Part shown: positions 41,982 through 50,839 of the stretch, piece by piece
Position numbering within the stretch: position 1 is the first letter of the stretch
How the letters are laid out: each line of letters begins with the position of its first letter
Origin: Rhizobiales bacterium CCH3-A5
GTDB taxonomy: Bacteria > Pseudomonadota > Alphaproteobacteria > Rhizobiales > Beijerinckiaceae
Direction of reading: 5' to 3'
Length of the DNA stretch: 64,000 bases
Assembly: GCA_001556025.1 (NCBI GenBank)
Contig: LSIB01000093.1
Coordinates: forward strand, 1 to 64,000
Position numbers and translations under genes: made by a program
Notes under the pieces: generated by a model
Seen by the model: the letters and a program-made list of their open reading frames with translations, nothing else
Told to the model about the DNA's origin: nothing
Database searches by the model: none

Positions 41982-42140
41982 CTAGGCTAGCGATGCGTTA
42001 AGCGTGATCTCCGCGTTCAGCACCTTGGAGACCGGGCATCCAGACTTCGCCTTGCCGGACAGCTCGGCGAACGTGGCCTCGTCCGCCCCGGGGACCTTAC
42101 CCACCAACGAGACAGCCGCCGATTTGGGAAGCCATCCATC
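41982..42140 (-). pseudogene. 3' fragment of an OsmC-family gene
   Basis: The reverse frame ending at 41982 reads SAAVSLVGKVPGADEATF, then KAKSGCPVSKVLNAEITLNASLA in pieces: this is the C-terminal end of OsmC/Ohr-like peroxiredoxins, including the resolving Cys motif CPVSK. No N-terminal part is found; upstream lies the ATPase stop at 42190. The remaining sequence between 41841 and 42189 shows no other gene. The left boundary of homology is approximate. Confidence 0.6.
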
Positions 42141-42189
42141 ACAACCATCGGACCGTGCGAGACGCAGAGCGGCAAATCGGCGAACCTTT

Positions 42190-44760
42190 TCATAAAGGCG
42201 AGGACGGAGGTGGGTCGCGGTAAGCCAGCAGGCGCAAGGCATTCGCCACAACAAGCAGCGTAGAGCCCTCGTGAAAGACGACAGCCGCGCCCAGTTGCAG
42301 TCCGAACAGGGTCGCCGGCACCAGAACGGCGACCATCCCGAGGCTGATCCAAAGATTCTGTTTGATCGTCCGGCTCGCTTGCCGGCTGAGCCCGATGACG
42401 AAGGGCAAGCGGCTAAGCTCATCCCCCATCAGCGCGACGTCGGCCGTCTCCAGCGCGACATCGGAGCCTGCGGCGCCCATGGCGATGCCGACCGAGGCAT
42501 GAGCCATGGCTGGCGCGTCATTGACGCCGTCGCCGACCATCGCAACGTCCTGCTGCGAGCGAAGTTGCTTGATCAGTTCCACCTTGCCGTCCGGCATGAG
42601 GTCGCCCCGAGCCTCATCGAGACCGACCTGCTTGGCGACCGCATCGGCGACCTGCTTGTTATCCCCGGAGAGCATTATCATACGCGAGATGCCGAGCGTC
42701 CGCAGCCACGTGATCACCTCGGCCGCATTCGCGCGCGGCGTATCCATCAGCCCGAGCACGCCGAGGTAGCGGTCCGCCCGCCGCACCACCATGGTGGTAC
42801 GCCCCTGTTGTTCGAGCGCTTTGACCTGGGCCTGGAGATCCGGCGGCAGCCGGGGGCCGTCGACCTCGTCAAACAGGGCAGCCTTGCCGACGAAGACATC
42901 ATCTCTGCCGATGCGCGCCGCCAGACCGCGTCCGGTGATGCTGCGGAGGTCTTCCGCCTTTGCAGAGGGTGCGTCGTTCGCCAGGCGCAGGCGTCCATCC
43001 CTGACAACCGCCGCGGCGAGGGGGTGATCGCTGAGATCCTCGACGGCGATGGCCACGGTCAGAAGCTCGGCCTCGGTCACGCCTGTCATCGCGATCACAT
43101 CCGTCAGTCGCGGCTTGCCCTCGGTGAGGGTGCCGGTCTTATCGAAGGCAATCGCGGCAATCCTGCCGAGACTCTCCAAAGGCCCACCGCCTTTGACGAG
43201 CACGCCGCCCCGCGCCGCACGGGCGATCCCTGAGAGAACGGCGCTGGGGGTCGAGATCGCCAGCGCACAGGGGCTGGCGGCCACCAGCACGGCCATGGCG
43301 CGGTAGAAGCTGGCCGCGAAGGGCTCGTCGATCACGAGCCAGGCCAGGAGAAGCAGACCCACGCCGAGAAGGACCACAGGAACGAAGATCTGCTCGAACC
43401 GGTCGGTAAACCGCTGGGTCGGCGATTTCTGCGTTTCGGCTTCGCTGACCATGCGGACGAGACGCGCCAACGTGCTGTCGGCGGCAGCGCGCGTGACCTG
43501 AACATCCAATGCGCCAGGGCCATTGATCGTGCCGGCGAAGACAATTCTGTCGGGCCGTATTCCCTGCGGGTTGAGGCCCGCCCGCGCGATATCGTCCACG
43601 GGTTGCTTGTCGACCGGCACGCTCTCGCCAGTGACGGGGGCCTGGTCGACGCTGCTGGATCCCCAAGTCACGAACCCGTCGGCGGGAATGCGTGTGTTGG
43701 GCCGGATGACAATCGTTTCGCCGATGGCGAGATCGGCAATCGGGACCTCTCGGACGGAGCCGTCGCGGCGAACCTCGGCCGTCGGTGGCGCCAAGTCGGT
43801 CAAAGCCGTGATCGCGCGCCTGGCACGACCCATCGCATAATGTTCCAGCGCATGGCCGATGCTGAACAGGAATAGCAGCAGCGCCCCTTCGGCCCACTCG
43901 TCGAGCGCCGCCGCGCCGGCCGCGGCAACCAGCATCAGAATGTCGATCTCGAAGCGCCCGGCGCGCAGGGTGTCGATCGCCTCGCGCAATGGAAAATAGC
44001 CTCCTGTCGCATAGGCGCCGAGATACAATGCAAGCGGCAGCCAGGCGGGCAGCCCGGACATGAAAGAGAAGGTAAAGCCGCCCGCCAGCAGCACGCCGCA
44101 GGCGATGGCGAAGATCAGCTCGCTGTTCTCTCCGAAGGGCCCGCCATGTCCGTGTTCGTGGTCATCTTCGTGCCCATGCTCATGGTCATCGTCTGAGACA
44201 GGCTTCGCGGCGGGTGGCGAAGGCTCAGCAACCACAAGGCCCTGGTCTGCCAAGGACTGGCGAATGACGGTCTCGGTCGTCAGTTCACGGTCGAACTCGA
44301 CGCGCACTGGCCCACCGACCGTGGCGACAGCCTCGATGACACCGGGCAGTCGCTGCAGATCCATCGAAACGGTGCGGGCCCGGGTCGCATAACGTACCCC
44401 GTCGGTCTTCAGGAGCAGATGACCAAAGCGCTTCGTCAGGCGCGCGCCAGCCGCCTCTGCGATCTCCCGGATGCGGCTGACGCTCAAGGCGTCGGGATCA
44501 TAATGCAGACAGAGCCTGGCTGGATCGTCGCCGGACATCGGGATGACATGGACGTCTAACACGCCCTGCCGGCCGGCCAGTTCCTCGACGAGGCGGCCGA
44601 CGCAGGCATCCTTCTCGTCGGGCAGTTCGGGAAGAAGGACGGGCAGGTCCAGTCGAAGCCGTTCAAAGATGGATGCGGTCAAATCGTTGGTATCTTTCCC
44701 GGCTCGGGGCGAAGGCGCCACCATGCCCGGTCCAAGACATCCTGGGCCGTCTGGAGCCAT
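42190..44760 (-). CDS. P1B-4-type heavy-metal ATPase with SPC and HEGST motifs
   Basis: 856 residues. An N-terminal region without CxxC metal domains contains a His/acid cluster (DDDHEHGHEDDHEHGHGG, about 189-207), then the membrane helices, the phosphorylated Asp540 (DKTGT), GDGVNDAPAMAHA and the metal-site motifs Ser-Pro-Cys 496-498 and HEGST at 830. SPC with HEGxT defines the P1B-4 group (CoaT, CtpD), which exports Co2+ and sometimes Fe, Zn or Ni; ZntA-type pumps have CPC. The start is uncertain (44724 possible). It ends a leftward set with permease, thioredoxin-like and OsmC genes. Confidence 0.87.
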   Translation of the reverse strand: MAPDGPGCLGPGMVAPSPRAGKDTNDLTASIFERLRLDLPVLLPELPDEKDACVGRLVEELAGRQGVLDVHVIPMSGDDPARLCLHYDPDALSVSRIREIAEAAGARLTKRFGHLLLKTDGVRYATRARTVSMDLQRLPGVIEAVATVGGPVRVEFDRELTTETVIRQSLADQGLVVAEPSPPAAKPVSDDDHEHGHEDDHEHGHGGPFGENSELIFAIACGVLLAGGFTFSFMSGLPAWLPLALYLGAYATGGYFPLREAIDTLRAGRFEIDILMLVAAAGAAALDEWAEGALLLFLFSIGHALEHYAMGRARRAITALTDLAPPTAEVRRDGSVREVPIADLAIGETIVIRPNTRIPADGFVTWGSSSVDQAPVTGESVPVDKQPVDDIARAGLNPQGIRPDRIVFAGTINGPGALDVQVTRAAADSTLARLVRMVSEAETQKSPTQRFTDRFEQIFVPVVLLGVGLLLLAWLVIDEPFAASFYRAMAVLVAASPCALAISTPSAVLSGIARAARGGVLVKGGGPLESLGRIAAIAFDKTGTLTEGKPRLTDVIAMTGVTEAELLTVAIAVEDLSDHPLAAAVVRDGRLRLANDAPSAKAEDLRSITGRGLAARIGRDDVFVGKAALFDEVDGPRLPPDLQAQVKALEQQGRTTMVVRRADRYLGVLGLMDTPRANAAEVITWLRTLGISRMIMLSGDNKQVADAVAKQVGLDEARGDLMPDGKVELIKQLRSQQDVAMVGDGVNDAPAMAHASVGIAMGAAGSDVALETADVALMGDELSRLPFVIGLSRQASRTIKQNLWISLGMVAVLVPATLFGLQLGAAVVFHEGSTLLVVANALRLLAYRDPPPSSPL

Positions 44761-44772
44761 TCTTATGGTCAG

Positions 44773-45195
44773 CTATATCGTCGATCTGCGGATCAGACCC
44801 TGCAGCCGCACGGCTTGCGCGATCGTATTGGAGATCGTCCCGTATTTGCGGACGTTCTTATGCAGCAGTTCGAGGCGCTGATCGGTTTCGTCGGTATCGA
44901 CGACGAGCTCATAGTCGATGCTGACGATCTTCGGCGGGCTGTCCTGGCGGACGCCGTGCAGCTTCACCTCAACGCCGCGCAGCGCGAACTGGATCATCGG
45001 CGTCACCCGCTCGATGCCTTTGAGCATGCAGGCCGCGACGGCCGCAAGCAGCAGTTCCGCTGGGTTGAACGCGTCCGGTCGCCCGGCCAGATCGGTGTCG
45101 AGCACCATCTCGGCCTGCTTCGTCGACGCGACGCCGCCATGCGCGTCGACGCGTCGCGCCTCGACGCGGTACTCCAGGTTTATGCCGACAGCCAT
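44773..45195 (-). CDS. OsmC-family protein
   Basis: 140 residues. The family core NPAELLLAAVAACMLKGIERV places a Cys at the peroxidatic position near residue 57; the second region YGTISNTIAQ lacks the resolving Cys, so this is not a classical peroxide reductase. OsmC-like proteins of this type are often found with sulfur-trafficking genes. The start overlaps the end of the thioredoxin-like gene by 16 bases and the stop is 12 bases before the ATPase gene, so the four genes form one operon. Confidence 0.82.
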   Translation of the reverse strand: MAVGINLEYRVEARRVDAHGGVASTKQAEMVLDTDLAGRPDAFNPAELLLAAVAACMLKGIERVTPMIQFALRGVEVKLHGVRQDSPPKIVSIDYELVVDTDETDQRLELLHKNVRKYGTISNTIAQAVRLQGLIRRSTI

Positions 45196-45416
45196 TTCGC
45201 GACATCCTCCGCCTTGGGCAGGCCGCCGGCATGGACGACCTTGCCGTCGATCACGATGCCCGGCGTCGACATGATGCCGTAGCCGGCGATCGCGGCGTAG
45301 TCGGTCACCTTCTCGACCGAGACGGCCACACCTTGGCGGGCGGCTTCGGCCGTCACCATTTCTTCGGTCGCCTGGCAGCGCTTGCAGCCGGGGCCGAGCA
45401 CTTTGACTTGCTTCAA
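45180..45416 (-). CDS. Small thioredoxin-like redox-active disulfide protein
   Basis: 78 residues from a TTG start at 45416, with GAAGG nine bases upstream. The active site GPGCKRCQAT has Cys11-x2-Cys14, and a cis-Pro in GIMSTPGIVIDGKVVHAG. This is the TM0996/MTH895-like mini-thioredoxin family that commonly follows DUF318 permease genes, as here. It could reduce a permease or OsmC thiol or carry a thiolated substrate. The frame continues upstream without a good start. Confidence 0.85.
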   Translation of the reverse strand: MKQVKVLGPGCKRCQATEEMVTAEAARQGVAVSVEKVTDYAAIAGYGIMSTPGIVIDGKVVHAGGLPKAEDVAKWLSA

Positions 45417-45432
45417 GGTGTTGAGCCTTCGG

Positions 45433-46500
45433 TCAGGTGAAGAGGAGGTTGAAGAGAAAACCCACCGCCAGAATGCCGGTGGCGACGACGCCCACGAAGA
45501 CGGCAATCAGCTTTAGGCTGAGCACTTTCCGCAGAATGATCATTTCGGGCAGCGAGAGCGCGATCACGCTCATCATGAAGGCGAGCACCGTCCCCAGCGC
45601 CGCGCCTTTGCCGAGCAGCGCCTCGACGACGGGGATGATGCCCGCCGCATTGGAATACATCGGCACGCCGAGCAGGACTGCCGCAGGCACCGACCACCAC
45701 GCATCCCTGCCCATGATGGTCGCGAGCAGTTCGGCCGGAACGTAGCCATGGATGAAGGCGCCCGCCGCGATTCCGGCGATGATCCAGAGCCAGACCTTGC
45801 CGACGATTTCGCGGACGGCCTCGATCCCGGCCTTGATCCTGTCGACGATCGTCAGCCGGTCGATCGGCAGATCAACCTCGCCCAGGCGCACGTCGCGCAC
45901 CCATTCCTCCAGCCAGCCCTCGAGACGCAACCGACCGATGACCCAGCCCGACAGGATGGCGATGCTAAGCCCGAAGGCGAGATAGGTGAACGCCACCTTC
46001 CAGCCGAGCAGCGCAAACAGCAGGCCGAGCGCGACCTCGTTGATCATCGGCGCGGCGATCAGGAAGGAGAAGGTGATCCCGAGCGGAACGCCCGCCGAGA
46101 CGAAGCCGACGAAGAGTGGCACGGCCGAGCAGGAGCAGAACGGCGTAAAGATCCCCAGCGTCGCCGCGGCGACGTTGCCGACGCCCTCGCGACGCCCCGC
46201 CAGCAGCGCCCGCGTCCGCTCGGGCGAAAAAAAGCTGCGCACCATGCCCATGCCGAACACCACGAGCGTCAGCAGCATCAGCACCTTGGGCGTGTCGTAG
46301 AGAAAAAACTTGGCGGCCTCGAAGGCCTGAGTCCCTTGCGCTAAGGGCAGCTGTGTCACTGCCCATTCCGAGAGGGGGATCAACTGCCAATAGACTAGAA
46401 ACCAAAGCGCCACGAAGGCGAGCTCCCCCCCAATCCAAACCAAAGAGTTGGGCTCTATCGGATTTCTATCATCGAGCTTCAGTGCGGCGTGACTGATCAT
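45433..46500 (-). CDS. DUF318/ArsP-family permease
   Basis: 355 residues, eight or more membrane segments. The family hallmark TPFCSCSAVPLFVGF lies near residue 120 and LGVPMYSNAAGIIPVVEALL near 275. In ArsP, conserved Cys residues export trivalent organoarsenicals; other DUF318 members have unknown substrates. The thioredoxin-like gene 16 bases downstream is the usual companion. No arsR-like gene precedes it, the region upstream being an AT-richer noncoding stretch. Methylarsenite or another soft metal(loid) is plausible. Confidence 0.82.
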   Translation of the reverse strand: MISHAALKLDDRNPIEPNSLVWIGGELAFVALWFLVYWQLIPLSEWAVTQLPLAQGTQAFEAAKFFLYDTPKVLMLLTLVVFGMGMVRSFFSPERTRALLAGRREGVGNVAAATLGIFTPFCSCSAVPLFVGFVSAGVPLGITFSFLIAAPMINEVALGLLFALLGWKVAFTYLAFGLSIAILSGWVIGRLRLEGWLEEWVRDVRLGEVDLPIDRLTIVDRIKAGIEAVREIVGKVWLWIIAGIAAGAFIHGYVPAELLATIMGRDAWWSVPAAVLLGVPMYSNAAGIIPVVEALLGKGAALGTVLAFMMSVIALSLPEMIILRKVLSLKLIAVFVGVVATGILAVGFLFNLLFT

Positions 46501-46906
46501 GCTGCGTTTTTCCGAATTCCGTTGGATTAGAAGACACGAGACGCCGATGTCGAGAATGAAGCCGATGTTATTTCTTGCAAAACTTGGAGTGCGATCTCTG
46601 CTCGATCTGGCTTTTCAAAAATGCGGTGTTTCGTTAGGTGAACTTAGCTTCCACGGGTTCTTCCTTCTGGGTCCGTGCGCATCCGCCGGGCAAACGGTTC
46701 CACTCGAGCCGTGAGCACGACTTGAGATTGATCAACCTGTTGGCGGCCAAGCATACGCGCTCGCTCGTTTAGAGCGGGAGGGTCGGGAATTACTCAAATT
46801 TCTGAGCGGAAGGCGTCTTCGCCATTCTCGTTCGCGACGCCATGCGGCGCGCGAGGAGCATGCGGCACAGGCCTAATTCACCGTCGGCCATCCTGATCTG
46901 GCGCGG
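46501..46906. other. Noncoding, AT-richer gap upstream of the DUF318 permease
   Basis: About 406 bases between the permease start and the arsJ stop. The first 160 bases are visibly richer in A/T than the flanks (TTATTTCTTGCAAAACTTGG region). A 71-codon plus-strand frame (46499-46714) has no recognisable motif or ribosome-binding site. No regulator gene, repeat or RNA was recognised; this may be the scar of a past insertion. Confidence 0.5.
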
Positions 46907-48163
46907 CTAAAGGTGAACCTCATCACCCAGCACCTGTGGCCCATTCCGCTCCGGCAGGGCCAGCGTCGCGGTAAAGCATGCCACCAACATCAGGCCGGAC
47001 CCGAGAAGGCAGGCATAGAGCCCGCCGACCTGGTAGAGAAGTCCCGACAAGAGAGTGCCTGTGAAGCGCCCGAGCGCGTTGGCGGCGTAGTAGAAGCCGA
47101 CATCCTCGGCCGACTTCTCTGACCCGGCATAGGCCAGGATCAGGTAGGAGTGGACCGAGGAGTTCACCGCGAAGGCGAAGCCGAACAGGCTCAGGCCCGC
47201 GACCAGGATCAGGTCCGGCCGCAGTGGGGTCCCGCAGGCGAGCAGGGCCGCGATGGCGAAGGGAATGAACGCGAGTCCGAGAGACCAGAGCCGCGCCGCT
47301 GGAACCTCGCTCGACAGACCGTCAGGGCTGCGCCTCACGAAGGCCGGGGCGGCTGCCTGGACCAGCCCGTAGCCGATCGTCCAGACCGCCAGAAATGTGC
47401 CGACCATCGTGAAGGTCCAGCCCGAGGCGTAGAGAAAGACCGGCACGCCGACGACGAACCATACGTCTCGCGCCCCAAAGAGCGCGACGCGCGCGAGAGC
47501 CAGCAGGTTGACGCTGCGGTTCTTCGCGAAGAGCTCGCGCGCGCTCTTGCTGGCCTTGGCCTTGCCCATCATCGCCGGCAGCGCTGTGACGACGCCGAGC
47601 AGGATCAGCGCGAGCAAGGCGGCCATTGTCCAGAGTGCGGCCCTGAAGCCCAGCGCTTCCAGAAGCAGTCCACCGAGGAAGAAGCCGATGCCCTTCATCG
47701 CGTTCTTCGAGCCGGTGAACCAGGCAACCCAGCGGAACAGCCGGCCTTCGGCATCCTCCGATCTCGCAGCCGCCTCAGCCACCTTGATCGCCGATTTGGA
47801 GGCCGTCTTGGTCAGGTCCTTGGCGACGCCGCAGATGCCTTGGGCCATCACGACCCATGCGACGGAGGCCGCCGCCGTCCAGTCGGGAGACAGAGCCGAG
47901 AGCAGGAGGAAGCCGAGAATCTGCGTGGTCAGTCCAACCGCCAGCATGCGCGTGATGCCGTAGCGCGCCGCCAACCACCCGCCGATCAGGTTGGCGGCGA
48001 TGCCTGCAGCCTCGTAGAGCAGGAACAGGAATGCGAGCGTGAAGGGCGAGTAGCCGAGCCGGAAGAAGTGCAACAGCACGAGCATGCGCAGCGCGCCGTC
48101 GGTCAGGGTGAAGCCCCAATAGGCCGCGGTGACGATGGCGTAGTTTCGTGAGCCTTCGGTCAC
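46907..48163 (-). CDS. arsJ: ArsJ: MFS exporter of 1-arseno-3-phosphoglycerate
   Basis: 418 residues from the GTG at 48163, five bases after the gapdh stop. The N-terminus (GSRNYAIVTAAYWGFTLTDGALRMLVLLHF, of which YWGFTLTDGALRM is diagnostic) and QGICGVAKDLTKTASKSAIK are typical of ArsJ. About 12 membrane helices. It exports the arsenate ester made by the neighbouring GAPDH, giving net As(V) efflux. Translation is likely coupled to gapdh. Confidence 0.92.
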   Translation of the reverse strand: MTEGSRNYAIVTAAYWGFTLTDGALRMLVLLHFFRLGYSPFTLAFLFLLYEAAGIAANLIGGWLAARYGITRMLAVGLTTQILGFLLLSALSPDWTAAASVAWVVMAQGICGVAKDLTKTASKSAIKVAEAAARSEDAEGRLFRWVAWFTGSKNAMKGIGFFLGGLLLEALGFRAALWTMAALLALILLGVVTALPAMMGKAKASKSARELFAKNRSVNLLALARVALFGARDVWFVVGVPVFLYASGWTFTMVGTFLAVWTIGYGLVQAAAPAFVRRSPDGLSSEVPAARLWSLGLAFIPFAIAALLACGTPLRPDLILVAGLSLFGFAFAVNSSVHSYLILAYAGSEKSAEDVGFYYAANALGRFTGTLLSGLLYQVGGLYACLLGSGLMLVACFTATLALPERNGPQVLGDEVHL

Positions 48164-48167
48164 GACT

Positions 48168-49211
48168 TTAGATCCCGACCCGTTCGAGATGGCAGGCGAG
48201 ATCGACCATGCGGCAGGCATAGCCCATCTCGTTGTCGTACCAGGCGTAGACCTTCAGCATCGTGCCATCGGTGACGAGCGTCGACAGGCCGTCGATGACC
48301 GAGGAGCGCGTGTCGCGCTGATAGTCGATCGAGACCAGCGGCCGGGGCTCGAAGCCCAGGATGCCGGCGAGCGGCCCTTTGGCGGCGGCCTCGAACAGGG
48401 CGTTGACCTCGGCGGCCGTGGTCGCGCGCTCCAGCTCGAAGACGCAGTCAGTCAGCGAGGCGTTGAGCACAGGCGCGCGCACGGCGTGTCCATCCAGCTT
48501 GCCCTTCAGCTCAGGATAGATGAGCGCGATCGCCGTGGCGCTGCCAGTCGTCGTCGGCTGCAGCGAAAGCATCGCCGAGCGCGCCCGGCGCAGGTCCTTG
48601 TGGGGCGCATCGACGACGACGTTCGTGTTAGTCGGGTCATGGATCGTGGTGATCTGGCCGTGCCGGATGCGCAAGGCCTCATGCACGACCTTCACCACCG
48701 GCGCGAGGCAGTTGGTTGTGCAGGAGGCGGCGGTGACGATCGGGTGCGCTGCCGGATCGTAGAGATGCTCGTTGATGCCGACGACGACGTTCAGCACGGA
48801 CGCATCCTTGACCGGCGCGGCGACGATGACCCGCTTGGCGCCGCGCGTCAGATGGCCCTCGATCGCAGCGGACGTCAGGAACTTGCCGGTGCATTCCAGC
48901 ACGACATCGACGCCAAGGTCACCCCAGGGAATGTCACCGGGCGCGGCACCTGCGCAAAACCCCAACCTTCGCTCGCCGATCCGGATGGAGTTCTCGCCTA
49001 CATGGCCGATATCGGCGCGCCATCGCCCCTGCATGCTGTCGAATTCGAGCAGATGGGCCGTCGCCATGGCACCGCCTTTGAGCTCGTTAAGGTGGACGAC
49101 GTCGAGCCGGTTGCCGGCACGCGGGTCGTCGCCCTGCCGCTCGGCGGCGCCGAGCGCCGCCCTAAGGGACAGGCGACCGATGCGCCCCATACCATTGATC
49201 CCGACCCGCAT
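48168..49211 (-). CDS. gapdh: Ars-operon glyceraldehyde-3-phosphate dehydrogenase
   Basis: 347 residues from the ATG at 49211. The NAD site reads [11 protein letters not shown]; the catalytic Cys is in SCTTNCLAP and the general base His in [12 protein letters not shown]. The HDPTNTN block and slightly long N-terminal insert ([15 protein letters not shown]) set it apart from glycolytic GAPDH and match ArsJ-linked enzymes. With arsenate instead of phosphate it makes 1-arseno-3-phosphoglycerate. It is divergent from the arsC cluster across the double palindrome. The open frame extends to 49262 but lacks a ribosome-binding site. Confidence 0.93.
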   Translation of the reverse strand: MRVGINGMGRIGRLSLRAALGAAERQGDDPRAGNRLDVVHLNELKGGAMATAHLLEFDSMQGRWRADIGHVGENSIRIGERRLGFCAGAAPGDIPWGDLGVDVVLECTGKFLTSAAIEGHLTRGAKRVIVAAPVKDASVLNVVVGINEHLYDPAAHPIVTAASCTTNCLAPVVKVVHEALRIRHGQITTIHDPTNTNVVVDAPHKDLRRARSAMLSLQPTTTGSATAIALIYPELKGKLDGHAVRAPVLNASLTDCVFELERATTAAEVNALFEAAAKGPLAGILGFEPRPLVSIDYQRDTRSSVIDGLSTLVTDGTMLKVYAWYDNEMGYACRMVDLACHLERVGI

Positions 49212-49271
49212 GATCCATGCTCCATCCGATGATGCCGCACCGTCCATCACCCAGATGAACATAACGTGTCA

Positions 49272-49295
49272 ATATGTCGGTTGACTCCGACATAT
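49272..49295. promoter_or_regulatory. ArsR-type operator palindrome 1
   Basis: ATATGTCGG and CCGACATAT, perfect 9-bp arms around TTGACT, which is itself a good -35 hexamer for the rightward genes. It lies in the divergent gapdh/arsC gap. Confidence 0.75.
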
Positions 49296-49309
49296 AAGTC
49301 AGACAGCAT

Positions 49310-49333
49310 TTATGTCGACATCAACCGACATAA
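49310..49333. promoter_or_regulatory. ArsR-type operator palindrome 2
   Basis: TTATGTCG and CGACATAA, perfect 8-bp arms with an 8-base spacer, ending 12 bases before the first arsC ATG at 49346. It shares the half-site TATGTCG with palindrome 1, so both are probably bound by the same ArsR-type protein, most simply the arsR-arsC fusion product. Confidence 0.72.
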
Positions 49334-49345
49334 CGAGATAGACAC

Positions 49346-49879
49346 ATGGAAACGGCTCCGCTCAAGGTCCTCTTCGTCTGCAAGGGCAATCACGCGCGCT
49401 CGATCATGGCGGAATCCATCATGCGGCGGCTCGCCGGCGACAAGTTCACCGTCTTCAGTGCCGGCTCGCAGCCCCGGCCCGAGATCAGCCCTTTCGTCGT
49501 CCGGCTGCTCCAGTCGCTGAACCATGACTTGACGGGCCTGCGCCCCAAAAGCTGGAACGAATTCGCTCAGACCGACTCGCCGGAGCTGGACTTCGTGTTC
49601 ACGCTGTCGGAGACGGCGGCCAATGCGGTTCCTCCGGCCTGGCCAGGCAACCCGATGACCGCGCTCTGGACCTTGCCCGATCCCGCCGCCTTCGAAGGCG
49701 AGGACGTTCAGAAGGCGCTTGCGTTCGCCGACGCCTACCGCATGCTCAACAATCGCATCTCGATCTTTTCGGCCCTGCCGCTGGCCGCCCTTCAAGGGAT
49801 GGCTCTCCAGCATCGGCTCGACGCGATCGGGCAAGACCAGACTCGTGGCGACATCGCCTCGCAGGACCACGCCGCGTGA
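49346..49879 (+). CDS. arsC: LMW-PTP-family arsenate reductase-like protein
   Basis: 177 residues. The phosphatase loop is CKGNHARS (Cys12, Arg18; C-x5-R). The second and third Cys of thioredoxin-coupled ArsC are missing: the region reads FVFTLSETAANAVPP. It must therefore finish catalysis with an external thiol such as glutathione, or have lost reductase activity. It is the first gene of the rightward ars set and overlaps the next gene by 4 bases (GTGA). Confidence 0.8.
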   Translation: METAPLKVLFVCKGNHARSIMAESIMRRLAGDKFTVFSAGSQPRPEISPFVVRLLQSLNHDLTGLRPKSWNEFAQTDSPELDFVFTLSETAANAVPPAWPGNPMTALWTLPDPAAFEGEDVQKALAFADAYRMLNNRISIFSALPLAALQGMALQHRLDAIGQDQTRGDIASQDHAA

Positions 49880-50757
49880 CGCAAAGCCTCGACTCCACCG
49901 ACGCCGTTGCGGTACTCGGCGCCCTCGCGCAACCGACGCGACTGGAGATCTTTCGCCTCCTGATGCGATATCGCCCGCACGGGCTAGCAGCCGGCGACAT
50001 CGGCCGGCTGCTGGCGGTGGCACACAACACACTCTCTTCGCATCTGGCGGCGCTCGAGCAGGTCGGGCTCCTGATGTCGCGGCGGGAAGGCCGCCATATC
50101 ATCTTCGCCGCCCAGGCCGCGCGCGCCGACGCGCTGCTCGCCTTCCTCGGCGACGCCTGCTGCACCGAGCGACCGGCCGCATGCGCCGTGGAGGCAGACG
50201 CGATTCCGGCGCGCCGTGAGACCGTCGCCAATGAACCGCCCTTGCGCGTGCTCGTCGTCTGCACCGGCAACTCGGCGCGCTCGATCATGGCCGAAGCCGT
50301 CCTCAATCGGGAGGGTCTTGGCCGCATCCAAGCGTTCTCCGCCGGGAGCCGGCCGCAGGAGGCGCCTCATCCCCTCGCGCTCAGCCTGTTGAGCGATCTC
50401 GGCTACGACGTTTCGGCGATGCGCTCGAAGTCGTGGGACGAGTTCCTCGGAGAGAAAGCTGCAGAACTCGATCTCCTCATTACGGTGTGCGACGATGCGG
50501 CAGAGACGGCGTGCCCAACTTTCCCCGGTGCACCGATGCAGATACATTGGGGACTGGACGACCCGGCGGCAGCGGCGGGGCCACAGGCGGCCAAGCGCGC
50601 CGCCTTCCTCCGGAGCTACCGTGACCTGACTGCGCGCGTCACCGCCTTCGTCAATTTGCCTTTCGAGGAGATGACGCTTGGCGAACTGGCGCCTGTGCTC
50701 CAGGCGATCGGCCGCATGGACGGCGCGACGAAAAGATCGCTTGCTCAGGCAGCCTGA
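49876..50757 (+). CDS. ArsR repressor fused to thioredoxin-type ArsC
   Basis: 293 residues from a GTG start. Residues 1-105 are an ArsR winged HTH (VAHNTLSSHLAALEQVGLL) with As(III) ligands Cys95, Cys96 and Cys103 (CCTERPAAC), close to Cys95/96/102 of the Acidithiobacillus ArsR. Residues about 122-290 are an LMW-PTP-type arsenate reductase with catalytic Cys129 in CTGNSARS and the redox pair Cys205/Cys213 (TVCDDAAETACP). One protein thus carries the arsenite sensor and the arsenate-to-arsenite enzyme. It probably binds the palindromes at 49272-49333. Confidence 0.9.
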   Translation: MTQSLDSTDAVAVLGALAQPTRLEIFRLLMRYRPHGLAAGDIGRLLAVAHNTLSSHLAALEQVGLLMSRREGRHIIFAAQAARADALLAFLGDACCTERPAACAVEADAIPARRETVANEPPLRVLVVCTGNSARSIMAEAVLNREGLGRIQAFSAGSRPQEAPHPLALSLLSDLGYDVSAMRSKSWDEFLGEKAAELDLLITVCDDAAETACPTFPGAPMQIHWGLDDPAAAAGPQAAKRAAFLRSYRDLTARVTAFVNLPFEEMTLGELAPVLQAIGRMDGATKRSLAQAA

Positions 50758-50839
50758 CGCATCGCCATCGCGCTTCGCGGAACGGGCGGAGCGCGAGACG
50801 GCAAGCCACACCTTCACCGTCACCACTGCAAGGGTCGAA

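Noticed and set aside
42190..44760. ZntA/CadA-type (P1B-2) zinc-cadmium ATPase
   Set aside because: The membrane motif is SPC, not CPC, and HEGST marks the P1B-4 group.
46499..46714. 71-codon plus-strand frame next to the DUF318 permease
   Set aside because: It begins at the permease start codon region, lacks a ribosome-binding site and resembles no known regulator.
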